Shown: in pieces, positions 16,469 through 26,072 of the stretch
Numbering within the stretch: position 1 is the stretch's first letter
How the letters are laid out: each line of letters begins with the position of its first letter
NCBI GenBank assembly: GCA_046331095.1
Contig: JAXLRM010000004.1
Coordinates: 310,001-374,000 of the forward strand
Direction of reading: 5' to 3'
Origin: JAIBAC01 sp046331095
GTDB lineage: Bacteria; Actinomycetota; Acidimicrobiia; UBA2766
DNA: 64,000 nt
The notes under the pieces: generated by a model
What the model was told of the DNA's origin: nothing
The model's input: the letters and a program-made list of their open reading frames with translations, nothing else
The model's database searches: none
Made by a program: the position numbers and the translations under genes

Positions 16469-17845
16469 ATGGCGCAGCGGCGTTGGCTCTCGGGGATGGA
16501 CACGGCGCTGGTCCACGTCGAGCGGCCACCGGTGAGCATGAACATCGGCGCGCTCCTGATCTTCGCGGCGACCGACACGACCTTCGACGAGCTCCTCGCC
16601 CACATCGAGCGCCGCCTCGACCGCATCCCCCGCTTCCGCCAGCGCCTCGCCCTCGCACCCTTCGGCCTCGGGCGGCCGTCGTGGGTGGACGACGAGAACT
16701 TCGACCTCGGCTTCCACGTGCGCAACGTCGGCCTCGGCGGCAGCAGGGACGAGGAGGCTCTCCTCGAGCTCTTCGGCCGCCTCGTGAGCATCCCCCTCGA
16801 CCGGAGCCGGCCGCTGTGGGAGCTGTGGGTCATCGACCTCGACGACGGCCGCAAGGCGGTCATCCAGAAGGTCCACCACGCGATGGTCGACGGTGTCTCC
16901 GACGCCGACATGCTGCTCGCGCTGCTCGACCTCACACCCGCGCCACCCGCCGACGCAGGCCAGCAGCCCGCGGAATGGGAGCCCGAAGCGGCCCCGAGCG
17001 ACCTCGCGTTGGTGAGGAGCGCCATCGGCCAGGGGATGGGCCGCCTCGCCGGTGCTGCCGGCCGGGCGCTCGACAGGCTGCGCCGCCCGGCGCGGACGGC
17101 GAAGGAAACCGCTCACGTCGCGCAGGCGTTCACGGCCGCCGCCGGTGCCGTCGCGACACCCGCGCCTGCGACGTCGCTCACGTCGCCGATCGGGTCGCGG
17201 CGGCGCTTCGAGGTCGTCCGGGCGAGCCTCGACGAGGTCAAGGAGAAGAAGAACCGCCACGGGATGACCGTCAACGACGTCGTCCTCGCCGCCGTCACCA
17301 ACGGCCTGCGTGATCTGCTGCTCGGCCGCGGCGAGGGCCTCGACGGCGCCCACCTGCGCGCGACGGTGCCGATGTCGGTGCGGGCCGCAGGTGCGGGCGG
17401 CGACCTTGGCAACCAGTTCGCGCCGCTGCTGGTGAAGCTGCCCGTCGGCGAGGAGGATCCTCTGCGGCGCCTCGCCGACCTGCACGCCCAGATGGAGCGC
17501 ATGAAGGGGTCGGACGCCGTCGCGAGCACCGACTCGGTCTTCGAGGTCTTCGACCTCGTCCCCACTTCGGTCATCTCGGTCGCGGTGCGGGCTCTGATCG
17601 GCCGCCAGCGCGTGATGGACTTGATGATCACCAACATCCCCGGCCCGCCGATCCCCCTGTACTTCATGGGCGCCGAGCTGCTCGAGATCTTCCCGTACGT
17701 GCCGCTCGTGCAGCACACCACCGTCGGCGTCGCGATCGTGTCCTACAACGGCCACCTCAACTTCGGGCTCTCCGGCGACTGGGACACGACCGCGGACCTC
17801 GGGATCCTCGCCGACGGGATCACCAAGGGCCTCGGCGAGCTCTGA
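16469..17845 (+). CDS. Wax ester synthase / diacylglycerol acyltransferase (WS/DGAT)
   Basis: The 458-residue enzyme transfers fatty acyl groups from acyl-CoA to long-chain alcohols or diacylglycerol, making storage lipid at the cytoplasmic membrane. The catalytic HHxxxDG motif is intact as HHAMVDG (His136, His137, Asp141), and the N-terminal MAQRRWLSGMDTALVHVE and C-terminal NIPGPPIPLYFMGA segments are typical of the family. The start ATG 16469 follows GAGGACAGGGG. A TAGGCT hexamer near 16419 could be the proximal -10, while a stronger promoter lies at 16201-16228. The TetR gene opposite probably controls it. With the acyl-CoA synthetase at 43.6 kb it suggests neutral-lipid storage. Confidence 0.93.
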   Translation: MAQRRWLSGMDTALVHVERPPVSMNIGALLIFAATDTTFDELLAHIERRLDRIPRFRQRLALAPFGLGRPSWVDDENFDLGFHVRNVGLGGSRDEEALLELFGRLVSIPLDRSRPLWELWVIDLDDGRKAVIQKVHHAMVDGVSDADMLLALLDLTPAPPADAGQQPAEWEPEAAPSDLALVRSAIGQGMGRLAGAAGRALDRLRRPARTAKETAHVAQAFTAAAGAVATPAPATSLTSPIGSRRRFEVVRASLDEVKEKKNRHGMTVNDVVLAAVTNGLRDLLLGRGEGLDGAHLRATVPMSVRAAGAGGDLGNQFAPLLVKLPVGEEDPLRRLADLHAQMERMKGSDAVASTDSVFEVFDLVPTSVISVAVRALIGRQRVMDLMITNIPGPPIPLYFMGAELLEIFPYVPLVQHTTVGVAIVSYNGHLNFGLSGDWDTTADLGILADGITKGLGEL

Positions 17846-17869
17846 GGCTGGCGTCCCCGGTGGGGAACC

Positions 17870-19051
17870 TCAGCGGCGGCGGGCCAGGACGACCGCGATG
17901 CCGACGAGCACGGCCATGAGCGCCGCCGCCGCACCGAAGAGCCACCCCGAACCCGCGTGCTCGTACACGAGCGGTGCCACGAACGCGGCGGCCCCGGCGG
18001 CGCCGATGCCCGCCGCGAGCGCGAGGCCCTGCCCCGTCGCGAGCAGGTGCGGCGGGCTGTCCTGGGCCACCGCTGCCTGCGTCCCCGGGAACGCGAACGC
18101 CCCTCCCACGGCTTCGAGCACCGCCATCGCCGTGATCAGCCCCGGCCGCTTGAAGAGGCCGTACGCGAGCGTCGTCGGGACGATCAGCACGAACGCCCAA
18201 GTGGAGATGCGCAGCGCTCCGAAGCGATCGCAGAGGCGTCCGCCGATCGGGGTGAGCAGCATGTAGGGCAATCCGAACAGGGCGAGGCCGACGCCGATGA
18301 ACGCCGTCGACGCGCCGAGGTCGGTGAGCAGCCGTGACCACAGGCTGTCGTAGATGCCCACCGGGAACTCCAGAGCGACGGTCAGGACCACGCCGGCGAG
18401 GACGGGCTTGATGCGGACCAGGGTGCGGATACCGCCGTGGGTGTCGTGGTGGGAGCCGTCACGTCGGCCGGTCGCGGGGCGGCCCGCCATCACGGCGACG
18501 AACGCGACGAGGGTGAGTGCGGCGAGCACGTAGAACGGCGCACGCAGGCCGAAGTTGGCGGCGACGACGGCACCCAGCAGTGGACCGAGGGTGACGCCCG
18601 CTACGTCGAAGGCGCCGAGGTAGCCGAGGTTGCGGCCCATCCGGTCGGGGTCGACGCTCACGAGCCAGGCTCTCGCCGCGGGAACGAAGCAGCCGATCGC
18701 GAAACCCTCGATCGAGCGTGCGAGCACGAACTCCCACAGGGTCGATGCCGTGCCGATCCATACGAGGGCGAGCGTGGCCGCGCCCAAGCCGCCGTAGAGG
18801 AGCGCCTTGGTGTGGCCGCGGTCGGCGTATCGGGCCAGGCCGAGCTGGGCGGCGAGCGAGGTGAGGAAGGTGGCGCCCGAGATCAGGCCGAGGCCGGCGG
18901 TGGGCAGGCCGTGGGCATCCTGGAGCTGCGCGAGCAACGCGAACAGCACCCCGTAGCCCAACGAGAGGGCGAACTGGGCAGGGACGAGGACGCGCAGCGC
19001 GTGTGCGGACGCGTGCGCGCGCTCCTTGGCGTCTGTGGGTGCCGAGGTCAC
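17870..19051 (-). CDS. MFS transporter
   Basis: The 393-residue protein has twelve predicted membrane segments and the MFS loop 2-3 motif ARYADRGHTKAL between helices 2 and 3, with a weaker repeat GRLCDRFGALR between helices 8 and 9. The pattern matches drug- or metabolite-proton antiporters of the DHA1 type. The start is GTG 19051, overlapping the stop of the upstream P-loop kinase gene as GTGA, so the two are translationally coupled. The substrate cannot be inferred. The gene ends 24 bp from the convergent WS/DGAT stop. Confidence 0.88.
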   Translation of the reverse strand: MTSAPTDAKERAHASAHALRVLVPAQFALSLGYGVLFALLAQLQDAHGLPTAGLGLISGATFLTSLAAQLGLARYADRGHTKALLYGGLGAATLALVWIGTASTLWEFVLARSIEGFAIGCFVPAARAWLVSVDPDRMGRNLGYLGAFDVAGVTLGPLLGAVVAANFGLRAPFYVLAALTLVAFVAVMAGRPATGRRDGSHHDTHGGIRTLVRIKPVLAGVVLTVALEFPVGIYDSLWSRLLTDLGASTAFIGVGLALFGLPYMLLTPIGGRLCDRFGALRISTWAFVLIVPTTLAYGLFKRPGLITAMAVLEAVGGAFAFPGTQAAVAQDSPPHLLATGQGLALAAGIGAAGAAAFVAPLVYEHAGSGWLFGAAAALMAVLVGIAVVLARRR

Positions 19052-19596
19052 GGCAGAGATCGTGCCACGTGGGTCAGTGATCCTCGGGTGTGATTCCGGC
19101 TACGGAAGTGGGATCCGCCGACCAACACGACCTCGAGCTCGGGTGCCGCCTGGGCGAGGTCCGCGAACAAGCCGGGCAGGGTGCGACTTCGATAGCGGAT
19201 TACGTGCCACAGGAATCGCAGGCGGAGACGCTCGGCGCAACCGTCGGCCATCGAGGGGCGTGTGCGCCGGGCGTAACGCACCCGCCGGCGCAGGAGGCGC
19301 CAGATGCAAACGGCAGTGGGTACCTCCACAACGACAGCGATGTCGGCCAGGCGTGCCCGTCGCTCGAAACCGAGAGGGTGGTTGCCGTCGATCACCCATC
19401 CCGGCTTGGCGAGGAAGGCGTCGAGGTCGGCCAGGAAGTCGCCGATGTCACGTGGCCGCCAACCGGGTCGCCAGGCGATGCGGTCGAGGTGCAGGACAGG
19501 GATGCCTTTCGCGGCTGCCAAGTCCGTTGCCACGGTCGACTTCCCGCCTCCGCTGCAGCCGAGCACGAGCACACGTCGTGGCCCTTCGACTCCCAT
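19048..19596 (-). CDS. Small P-loop kinase, adenylate-kinase / topology-modulation-protein-like
   Basis: The 182-residue protein begins with a P-loop, LVLGCSGGGKSTVA, followed by the motif HLDRIAWRPGW and VIDGNHPLGFERR, a combination seen in AAA-type nucleoside-kinase-like proteins annotated as topology modulation proteins (FlaR). An arginine-rich lid region RLLRRRVRYARRTRPS follows. Phosphate transfer to a small metabolite is likely, but the natural substrate of this family is not established. ATG 19596 gives the expected N-terminus directly before the P-loop. It is the first gene of a two-gene unit with the MFS transporter (4-bp overlap) and follows tandem family A repeats. Confidence 0.82.
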   Translation of the reverse strand: MGVEGPRRVLVLGCSGGGKSTVATDLAAAKGIPVLHLDRIAWRPGWRPRDIGDFLADLDAFLAKPGWVIDGNHPLGFERRARLADIAVVVEVPTAVCIWRLLRRRVRYARRTRPSMADGCAERLRLRFLWHVIRYRSRTLPGLFADLAQAAPELEVVLVGGSHFRSRNHTRGSLTHVARSLP

Positions 19597-19637
19597 CAGC
19601 GCGAGTGTAACGCCCCGCGTTCGGGGTGGGGCCTCCT

Positions 19638-19751
19638 CCAAACGCGGGTGGTTTGGGGCGCTGGTGGGCCAGGTTGCCCGCGTTTGGGTCTGGGGCCTCT
19701 CCAAACGCGGGTGGTTTGGGGCGCTGGTGGGCCAGGTTGCCCGCGTTTGGG
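19638..19751. repeat. Family A tandem TIR repeats, locus 1 (2 units)
   Basis: Two 51-bp units at 19638-19688 and 19701-19751 start 63 bp apart. Each is bounded by the perfect 11-bp inverted repeat CCAAACGCGGG / CCCGCGTTTGG and the interiors are nearly identical (including GGTTTGGGGCGCTGGTGGGC). A degenerate half-unit may lie at 19613-19625. The units fill the gap between the DUF58 stop and the kinase start. They match the units at 28066-28240. Confidence 0.9.
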
Positions 19752-19757
19752 GGTGGG

Positions 19758-21170
19758 TCAGAGGCGGGCGTGGGCCTTGAGGCGCAGGTACGCGTCGACG
19801 AGTGCCGCCGAGAAGCGCTCCAGGGGGGCCTCGACGACCTCGACGCCGAGGCGGCGCAGGCTCGCGACCACGAGGCGCCGCCCGGTCTCGAGCTCGAGCG
19901 CCACGCCCTGCTCGAACGCGGCCGCGACCGTGGGCGGGTCGTCGCGGATGGTCGCGTCGAAGTCGGGGTCGAGGACCGACGCGACGACGACGAGGTGATG
20001 GCGGGCCAGGTACGGGACGGCGTCGAGGAGCCGCCGTGACGACGACGGCTCGAGCAGGTCCGTGAACAGGACGATCAACGAGCGCTTCATCCCCCCCGCG
20101 ACCCTGAACGCGAGGGCGTAGTCGGACTCGACCCGCCGCGGCTCCATCGTGCACATCGCCGCCAGGGTCAGGTCGGTCTTGTTGCGGGCGGGCGGCATCC
20201 GCGTGTGCACGCGCTCGTCGAAGGCCACGAGGCCGACGCGGTCGTCGAGGCGACCGCACGCGAACGCCATCGCAGTCGCGGCGTTGAGCGCGGCGTCGAG
20301 GCGGCGGATCGGGCCGACCGGCGCCGCCATGAGCCGCCCGGTGTCGACGAGGAAGACGACACTCTGGTTGCGCTCGATGCGGTACTGGCGTGCGACCGGG
20401 GTCTGCTTGCGAGCCGTAGCGTGCCAGTCGATCATGCGGAAGTCGTCGTCGGGGCGGTACTCGCGCAGGGACTCGAAGTCCGTGCCGATGCCGAGCATCT
20501 TGGCCCTGCGCATGCCGACGTCGTCGCGCCGCTGACGCACGCCGAGCTCGAGGCGCCGTGCCTCGTGCAAGTTGGGGTAGACCGACACCGCCGTCGCCGA
20601 GCAGACCGCGTAGCGGCGGCGCATCAACCCGAGCGGGCTCGCCACGTCGAGGAGGAGCGGTTCGACGCGGTGGCGGCCGCGGCGGACGCCGGTCACCTCG
20701 AAGGTCGCCGACGCGTAGGACCCCGGCGCGACCGTGATCGCGACGCTGTCGACCGGGGCCACGAGCGGAGTGGGCAGCGGAAGGTAGATCCGGCCCGACA
20801 CCGGGCGCGCCGCGGTGTTCGTGACCGATACGACCATCGACTCGGAGACACCGAGGGACAGCAGCCGCGGCACCCGCCGCGTCCCGGCGAGCTGATGCGG
20901 CCGTGGCAGGCGGCGTGCGTCGACCACGGCGGCGGCGACGCATGCAGCGTCGAGTGCGAGCAGGGTCCAGCCCGCCACCGGGGACCGCGTGAGCGCGGTC
21001 ACCACGAAGTGGCCGAGACCGACCACGCCGACGACGACTGCGAGACGCCAAGTGGGCGCCAGGCTCGGCCGTGGCTGTCGCGGCACTCCCTCGGGCGTGC
21101 CGTCGTCGGTGGCACCGAGGCGGCGCCGGTCCACCCGCTCGGGCGACTGGGGGACGAACGTGTCCGTCAC
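19758..21170 (-). CDS. DUF58 domain protein (MoxR-associated)
   Basis: The 470-residue protein has two N-terminal membrane segments (about residues 40-80) and a beta-rich middle part. The DUF58 signature GTDFESLREYRPDDDFRMIDWHATARKQ is visible in outline, followed by a von Willebrand A-like fold beginning VVFLVDTGRLM. DUF58 proteins are usual partners of MoxR AAA+ ATPases in membrane-protein or envelope maturation, and the MoxR gene is directly upstream. The first ATG (21170) gives a plausible N-terminus and lies 19 bp after the MoxR stop. It is the last gene of the five-gene operon and ends next to family A repeats. Confidence 0.9.
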   Translation of the reverse strand: MTDTFVPQSPERVDRRRLGATDDGTPEGVPRQPRPSLAPTWRLAVVVGVVGLGHFVVTALTRSPVAGWTLLALDAACVAAAVVDARRLPRPHQLAGTRRVPRLLSLGVSESMVVSVTNTAARPVSGRIYLPLPTPLVAPVDSVAITVAPGSYASATFEVTGVRRGRHRVEPLLLDVASPLGLMRRRYAVCSATAVSVYPNLHEARRLELGVRQRRDDVGMRRAKMLGIGTDFESLREYRPDDDFRMIDWHATARKQTPVARQYRIERNQSVVFLVDTGRLMAAPVGPIRRLDAALNAATAMAFACGRLDDRVGLVAFDERVHTRMPPARNKTDLTLAAMCTMEPRRVESDYALAFRVAGGMKRSLIVLFTDLLEPSSSRRLLDAVPYLARHHLVVVASVLDPDFDATIRDDPPTVAAAFEQGVALELETGRRLVVASLRRLGVEVVEAPLERFSAALVDAYLRLKAHARL

Positions 21171-21188
21171 GGTCGACCCGTCAGCCCG

Positions 21189-22121
<933 letters not shown>

Positions 22122-22128
22122 TGTCGTA

Positions 22129-23277
22129 TCACCCTGTGAGCTGGCGGCGCAGCGCGGTCGCGCCTGCCGCGATGGACCGGAACCCTAGGGGGTCCGCCGG
22201 GGAGCCATGGAGGATGGCGGCCACCGCGTCGGGGTCGAGACCTGCCCGTGGCGCAGCGGCCACGAGCTGGTCGTCGGTGGCGTCGCCGCCGAGGCCGGTC
22301 GCGCGGCGCAGGCGGTCGCGCAGGTCGGCCTTGATGGGCTCGGTTGCCGCGGCGTAGCCGCCGGCGTCCGCGTAGCTGCGGGCGAGCGCTTGCACGTACT
22401 CGATGCGCCGTCGCGGTGGTACCTCCGGTTCGGGCCGCACCGGCCCGCGGCGGACCGCGGCCGCGAACGCGGCGACGACGGCGACCACCACGATCTGCAA
22501 GAGGGCGTACTGGAACGTGCGCGGCAAGTAGCCGAAGGTCCCGGGCAGCCGTGCGGGTTGGTGGTGGTACTGGTCGAAGACGACGGGGCCGGGGACGTCG
22601 CCGACGACCGCGGTGGCGAAGCCGGCGTTCTCGCCCTCCGCAAGGCCGTCGTTGGCGAACACCGCCGCGTCGGCGGTGCCGACGACGATGCCGCCGCCGG
22701 GAATGCGGTACCGCACGGCGTAGGCGGACTCGTCGTCGCCACGCGGCGCGTACAGGACCGTGGCGTCTCCGGGGTCGAGGAGACGTGACGGTCCGCCCGC
22801 GATCGTGAGCTCCCCGGCCCCGGCGGTCTCGGGGGCGTCGTCGACAGCGACCACGGTGGGGGTGGGCGCGATCGTGAGCGTCGCGGCGCTGTCGAGGCCA
22901 GGGACCAGCTGACGCAGGACCTTGGGGTCGGTGTCGCCCGTGACCAAGAGCTTGCGCCCCGGCGTGTCGAGCCACGTGCCGAGGGCCTCGACCTCCTGCA
23001 CGCTCACCGACTCCGCCGCGTCGAGTACCACGACGCCGGTGTCGGGCAGGTCGCCGTCGTCGAGTGCGCGCTCGCGCGTCCCGACCTGGTAGCCGAGGCG
23101 ACGCAGCGTCTCCGCCCACGCGTAGGCGCCGTCACGGCCGCGGTTGTCGACCGAGCCGGGCGACTCGGCGGGGTCGGTGCCGACGGTGGAGCCGCCGATG
23201 AAGGACATCACGAGTGCGAACACCACGAGTGCCGCAGCGAGGACGAGCAGGACGGCGGTGCCGCGACCGCTCTTCAC
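22129..23277 (-). CDS. DUF4350 membrane protein
   Basis: The 382-residue protein has an N-terminal signal anchor at about residues 6-30, an extracytoplasmic domain of about 200 residues with the DUF4350 features NRGRDGAYAWAETLRRLGYQV and VLDAAESVSVQEVEAL, a second membrane segment (QYALLQIVVVAVVAAFAAAV) and a basic cytoplasmic tail. GTG 23277 overlaps the stop of the upstream DUF4129 gene as GTGA. DUF4350 proteins are regular members of MoxR/DUF58 operons. Their biochemical role is not established; the topology suggests a scaffold linking the exterior with the cytoplasmic ATPase. Confidence 0.86.
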   Translation of the reverse strand: MKSGRGTAVLLVLAAALVVFALVMSFIGGSTVGTDPAESPGSVDNRGRDGAYAWAETLRRLGYQVGTRERALDDGDLPDTGVVVLDAAESVSVQEVEALGTWLDTPGRKLLVTGDTDPKVLRQLVPGLDSAATLTIAPTPTVVAVDDAPETAGAGELTIAGGPSRLLDPGDATVLYAPRGDDESAYAVRYRIPGGGIVVGTADAAVFANDGLAEGENAGFATAVVGDVPGPVVFDQYHHQPARLPGTFGYLPRTFQYALLQIVVVAVVAAFAAAVRRGPVRPEPEVPPRRRIEYVQALARSYADAGGYAAATEPIKADLRDRLRRATGLGGDATDDQLVAAAPRAGLDPDAVAAILHGSPADPLGFRSIAAGATALRRQLTG

Positions 23278-24029
23278 ACCGTCGCCCTCGGGACGAAGGC
23301 TTCGCGGACCCTGGTCCATCCCGACCGCGACCACTGCACCGCGTCAGGGCCCATCTCGTAGTGTCCGAAGGTGGCGTCCTCCATCAGCCGGTTCAGGTGC
23401 CGGAGGTCCTCCGGCGCGGCGCCCGGCGCGAGGTCGGCGACGATGTGGACGTACTCGCCGTTGGGCCGGCCCGGTTCGAACTCGACGAGGCCGTCTTCGT
23501 CGAGGCCGAGCAGGCCGGCGTAGTGGAGGAACCGGACCGCGTCGGCGCAGCGCCCCGCGGCTTCGGCCGTTGCCGCGCGTTCGCGCCACTGCGCCGCCGT
23601 GAGAGCCTCGATGTCGTCGGCAGCCGCGGCGGTTCCGGTCTCCACGTCGACCGCGTCTTCCTCGTCCCCGCCGTCGCGGGAACGACGGCCTCCCGCGCTG
23701 CGCACGAGGGCGACGATCGCGTAGCCGATACCCGCGGCGGCGGCGCCCACGAGCAGGTACGCGAGGACGTGGCCGACGGCGCCGAACGCGGACCCCGCCG
23801 GGGACTGGACCCGGGGTTGCTGCTCGTCGGGAGGCTTGTCGAGCCCGAGCTCGTCGACGACGTCGCGGGCGACGCGTTCGGCGTGCTCGGGAGGCTCGAC
23901 CGGCGCGGTCTCGGTCCGGGCCGCCGCGACGTCGGTCCGGGCCGCCGCGACGTCGAGCCGCGCGGGGGCGAGCAGCACCAGGACGACGCTTGCAGCGGCG
24001 ACCACCGACTCCAGGAGACGTCTGCTCAT
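23274..24029 (-). CDS. DUF4129 domain protein
   Basis: The 251-residue protein has a cleavable or anchoring N-terminal hydrophobic stretch (residues 6-22), an extracytoplasmic segment, a central membrane helix (AVGHVLAYLLVGAAAAGIGYA, in outline) and a cytoplasmic DUF4129 domain containing WRERAATAEAAGRCADAVRF and LLGLDEDGLVEF. This is the standard DUF4129 layout in MoxR operons. ATG 24029 overlaps the upstream stop as ATGA. Residues 26-40 contain a duplicated DVAAART unit caused by a perfect 21-bp tandem duplication. Its downstream stop overlaps the DUF4350 start, so the central genes of the operon are translationally coupled. Confidence 0.86.
   Translation of the reverse strand: MSRRLLESVVAAASVVLVLLAPARLDVAAARTDVAAARTETAPVEPPEHAERVARDVVDELGLDKPPDEQQPRVQSPAGSAFGAVGHVLAYLLVGAAAAGIGYAIVALVRSAGGRRSRDGGDEEDAVDVETGTAAAADDIEALTAAQWRERAATAEAAGRCADAVRFLHYAGLLGLDEDGLVEFEPGRPNGEYVHIVADLAPGAAPEDLRHLNRLMEDATFGHYEMGPDAVQWSRSGWTRVREAFVPRATV
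23911..23952. repeat. 21-bp perfect tandem duplication inside the DUF4129 gene
   Basis: The 21-bp unit beginning TCGGTCCGGGCC occurs twice without mismatch (23911-23931 and 23932-23952). It keeps the reading frame and duplicates seven residues just after the N-terminal hydrophobic segment. Perfect identity suggests a recent slippage event. Confidence 0.85.
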
Positions 24030-24913
24030 CCTGCGGCCTCGAGCTCGTCGAGGAGGATCACGATGTCGAGGCCCTCGCGGCGCACCCTGGCGTCGAGGTA
24101 TGCCGACGCTGGGATACCCGCCGAAGCGGCGCACGCGAGTGACGTCGTGAGCCATGCGAGCGCACCGGCGATGGCGTGACTGAGCACCGACGCGCGGTCG
24201 AGTGGCAGGTGGTCGCGCAGCTCGTCGGCGCCGATCCAGACTCCGAGCGCGAGCACACCCGAGACGATGCCGCAGAGGACCTGGGCGAGATAGGGGCCCC
24301 ACATCCCGCCGAAGCGGACGAGGCCGGCGCTGCGCCGCAACACGCCGACGGAGCGGGAGCTGCGCGGCTCCGCGACGGCCACGCAGAACCCGGGCAACCA
24401 CAGCGACGAGACCAGCACCGCCACCTGAACGAGCAGGAGCCAGACCACGAACGCCGCCCAAGTGGCGTCGGCCAGGCCTGCGCCGATCGGCCAGGCAAGC
24501 AGGCCGACGAGCACGAACGGGATCGCCCACACGGCGAAGACGCCCACGCTCGCCGGGACCGGGGTCGGCGCGAACGCGTCGGTCTCCCACAGCGACGCGA
24601 GCGCGCGACGCGACGCGAACGCGTAGGTGAGACCGACGGCGAGGAGAGGCGCGGTGACGTCGACGGCGAACACGAGGCCGGTCGCATCGGCGCCTGCGAC
24701 ACGCCCCCCGCCGGTGACCGCGATGCCGACCAGGGTGCGCAACACGGCTGGGCCGAGCGCGCACAGGGCAGCGGTCCGGACGAAGCGCCACGGACTCTGC
24801 AACACGATCGTGAGCGCGGTGTCGAAGAGCTGCGCCGGCCCCGACGGGGCGAGCGCATGTGCGTCGCCGCCGGGTGCGGCGTCGTCACCCGTGTTGGGAC
24901 GTCTGGTTGCCAC
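24026..24913 (-). CDS. Multipass membrane protein, first gene of the MoxR/DUF58 operon
   Basis: The protein of about 295 residues has six predicted membrane helices with short loops and a C-terminal amphipathic tail ending LLDELEAAG. It resembles the glycerophosphodiester phosphodiesterase membrane-domain-like proteins that head MoxR/DUF58/DUF4129 clusters in actinobacteria, but I see no catalytic residues. GTG 24913 is proposed as the start, because the in-frame ATG at 24925 would overlap the start codon of the divergent cysteine desulfurase gene. The stop overlaps the DUF4129 start by 4 bp. The start remains the least certain part of this call. Confidence 0.72.
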   Translation of the reverse strand: MATRRPNTGDDAAPGGDAHALAPSGPAQLFDTALTIVLQSPWRFVRTAALCALGPAVLRTLVGIAVTGGGRVAGADATGLVFAVDVTAPLLAVGLTYAFASRRALASLWETDAFAPTPVPASVGVFAVWAIPFVLVGLLAWPIGAGLADATWAAFVVWLLLVQVAVLVSSLWLPGFCVAVAEPRSSRSVGVLRRSAGLVRFGGMWGPYLAQVLCGIVSGVLALGVWIGADELRDHLPLDRASVLSHAIAGALAWLTTSLACAASAGIPASAYLDARVRREGLDIVILLDELEAAG

Positions 24914-24923
24914 CGCCCATATC

Positions 24924-26072
24924 ATGGCCGAGATGCCCACCGGTTCCGACCCAGACCGGGCCGTCCCGCTGCCGCGCAGCCACGTGTACCTCGACCACGC
25001 TGCCTCCACCGCACTGCGCCCCGAGGCCCGCGCTGCCGCCGATCTCGTCGCCGCCGACGGACCCGCGAACCCCACGGGCGCCCACCGCGACGCCCAGCGC
25101 ATGCGCGCCCACCTCGAGGCCGCCCGTGAGTCGATCGCGGCGCTCTGGTCGGTCGCCCCTCACCGCGTGGTGTTCACCTCGGGCGGGACCGAGAGCGACA
25201 ACACCGCGATCGCTGCCGGAGCTACGCGCGGACGCGTCCTGTACTCCGCCGTGGAGCACCCGGCGGTGCTCGAACCGGCGGTCCGCACGGGGGGCGAGGC
25301 GATCCCCGTCGACGCCCTCGGGGTCGTCGACCTCGACGCCCTCGTGCGCATGCTCACCTCCGGAGCCCCGGTCGGGATCGTGTCGGTGATGGCCGCCAAC
25401 AACGAGACCGGCGTGCTGCAGCCTCTCGACGACGTTGCAGCGGTCGTGGAGACGCACGCACCGACGGCGTGGCTCCACACCGATGCCGTGCAGGCGTTCA
25501 CGAAGGTGCCCGTCGCCGCGGGCGCGCGGGGGCTCGCGTCGGTGTCGGCGCACAAGCTCGGTGGCCCGATCGGATCCGGCGCCCTCGTGCTCGGCGACGA
25601 CGTCGAACCCGAACCGCTGCTGTGGGGCGGAGGCCAGGAGCGTGGCCTGCGCGCAGGCACGCCCGATCCCGTCGCCTCCGCTGCGTTCGCGGCGGCGGCG
25701 TGCGCGGCGGCGGGGCAGGACTGGGGCCGCGTCGGGGTGTTGCGTGACAGGCTGGAGGCCGGTCTGCGTCGCGAGGTCGACGACTTGGTGGTCCACGGTG
25801 CCGCGGCCCAGCGCCTGCCGACGCACTGTCACGTAGGTATCGCCGGGGTCACGGCCGACATGGTCGTGATCGCCTGCGACCGCGCGGGCCTCGCGGTCTC
25901 GTCGGGGTCTTCGTGCGCCTCGGGCGCGCAGAAGGCGTCCGGCGTGCTCGCCGCCATGGGCGTCTCCGACGAGGGCGCGCTGCGGCTCAGCCTCGGCTGG
26001 AACACGACCGCGGACCAGGTCGACTTCGCTGTTGGTGTCGTCGCGCGTGCAGTGGCGGGGTTGCGCACGTGA
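24924..26072 (+). CDS. Cysteine desulfurase (NifS/IscS family)
   Basis: The 382-residue PLP enzyme removes sulfur from cysteine and passes it to an acceptor. It has the N-terminal YLDHAASTALRPEA, the PLP lysine in SVSAHKLGGPIGSGAL and the persulfide cysteine in the flexible loop SSGSSCASGAQKAS. The following gene is mnmA with a GTGA overlap, so the likely acceptor is MnmA and the product feeds tRNA 2-thiolation, as well as possibly Fe-S assembly. No iscU or sufU lies nearby. ATG 24924 or ATG 24933 could be the start. The divergent membrane protein gene begins within a few bases. Confidence 0.93.
   Translation: MAEMPTGSDPDRAVPLPRSHVYLDHAASTALRPEARAAADLVAADGPANPTGAHRDAQRMRAHLEAARESIAALWSVAPHRVVFTSGGTESDNTAIAAGATRGRVLYSAVEHPAVLEPAVRTGGEAIPVDALGVVDLDALVRMLTSGAPVGIVSVMAANNETGVLQPLDDVAAVVETHAPTAWLHTDAVQAFTKVPVAAGARGLASVSAHKLGGPIGSGALVLGDDVEPEPLLWGGGQERGLRAGTPDPVASAAFAAAACAAAGQDWGRVGVLRDRLEAGLRREVDDLVVHGAAAQRLPTHCHVGIAGVTADMVVIACDRAGLAVSSGSSCASGAQKASGVLAAMGVSDEGALRLSLGWNTTADQVDFAVGVVARAVAGLRT

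Noticed and set aside
24918..24925. ATG 24925 as the start of the minus-strand membrane protein
   Set aside because: It overlaps the start codon of the divergent cysteine desulfurase, leaving no promoter space. A downstream GTG is more plausible.
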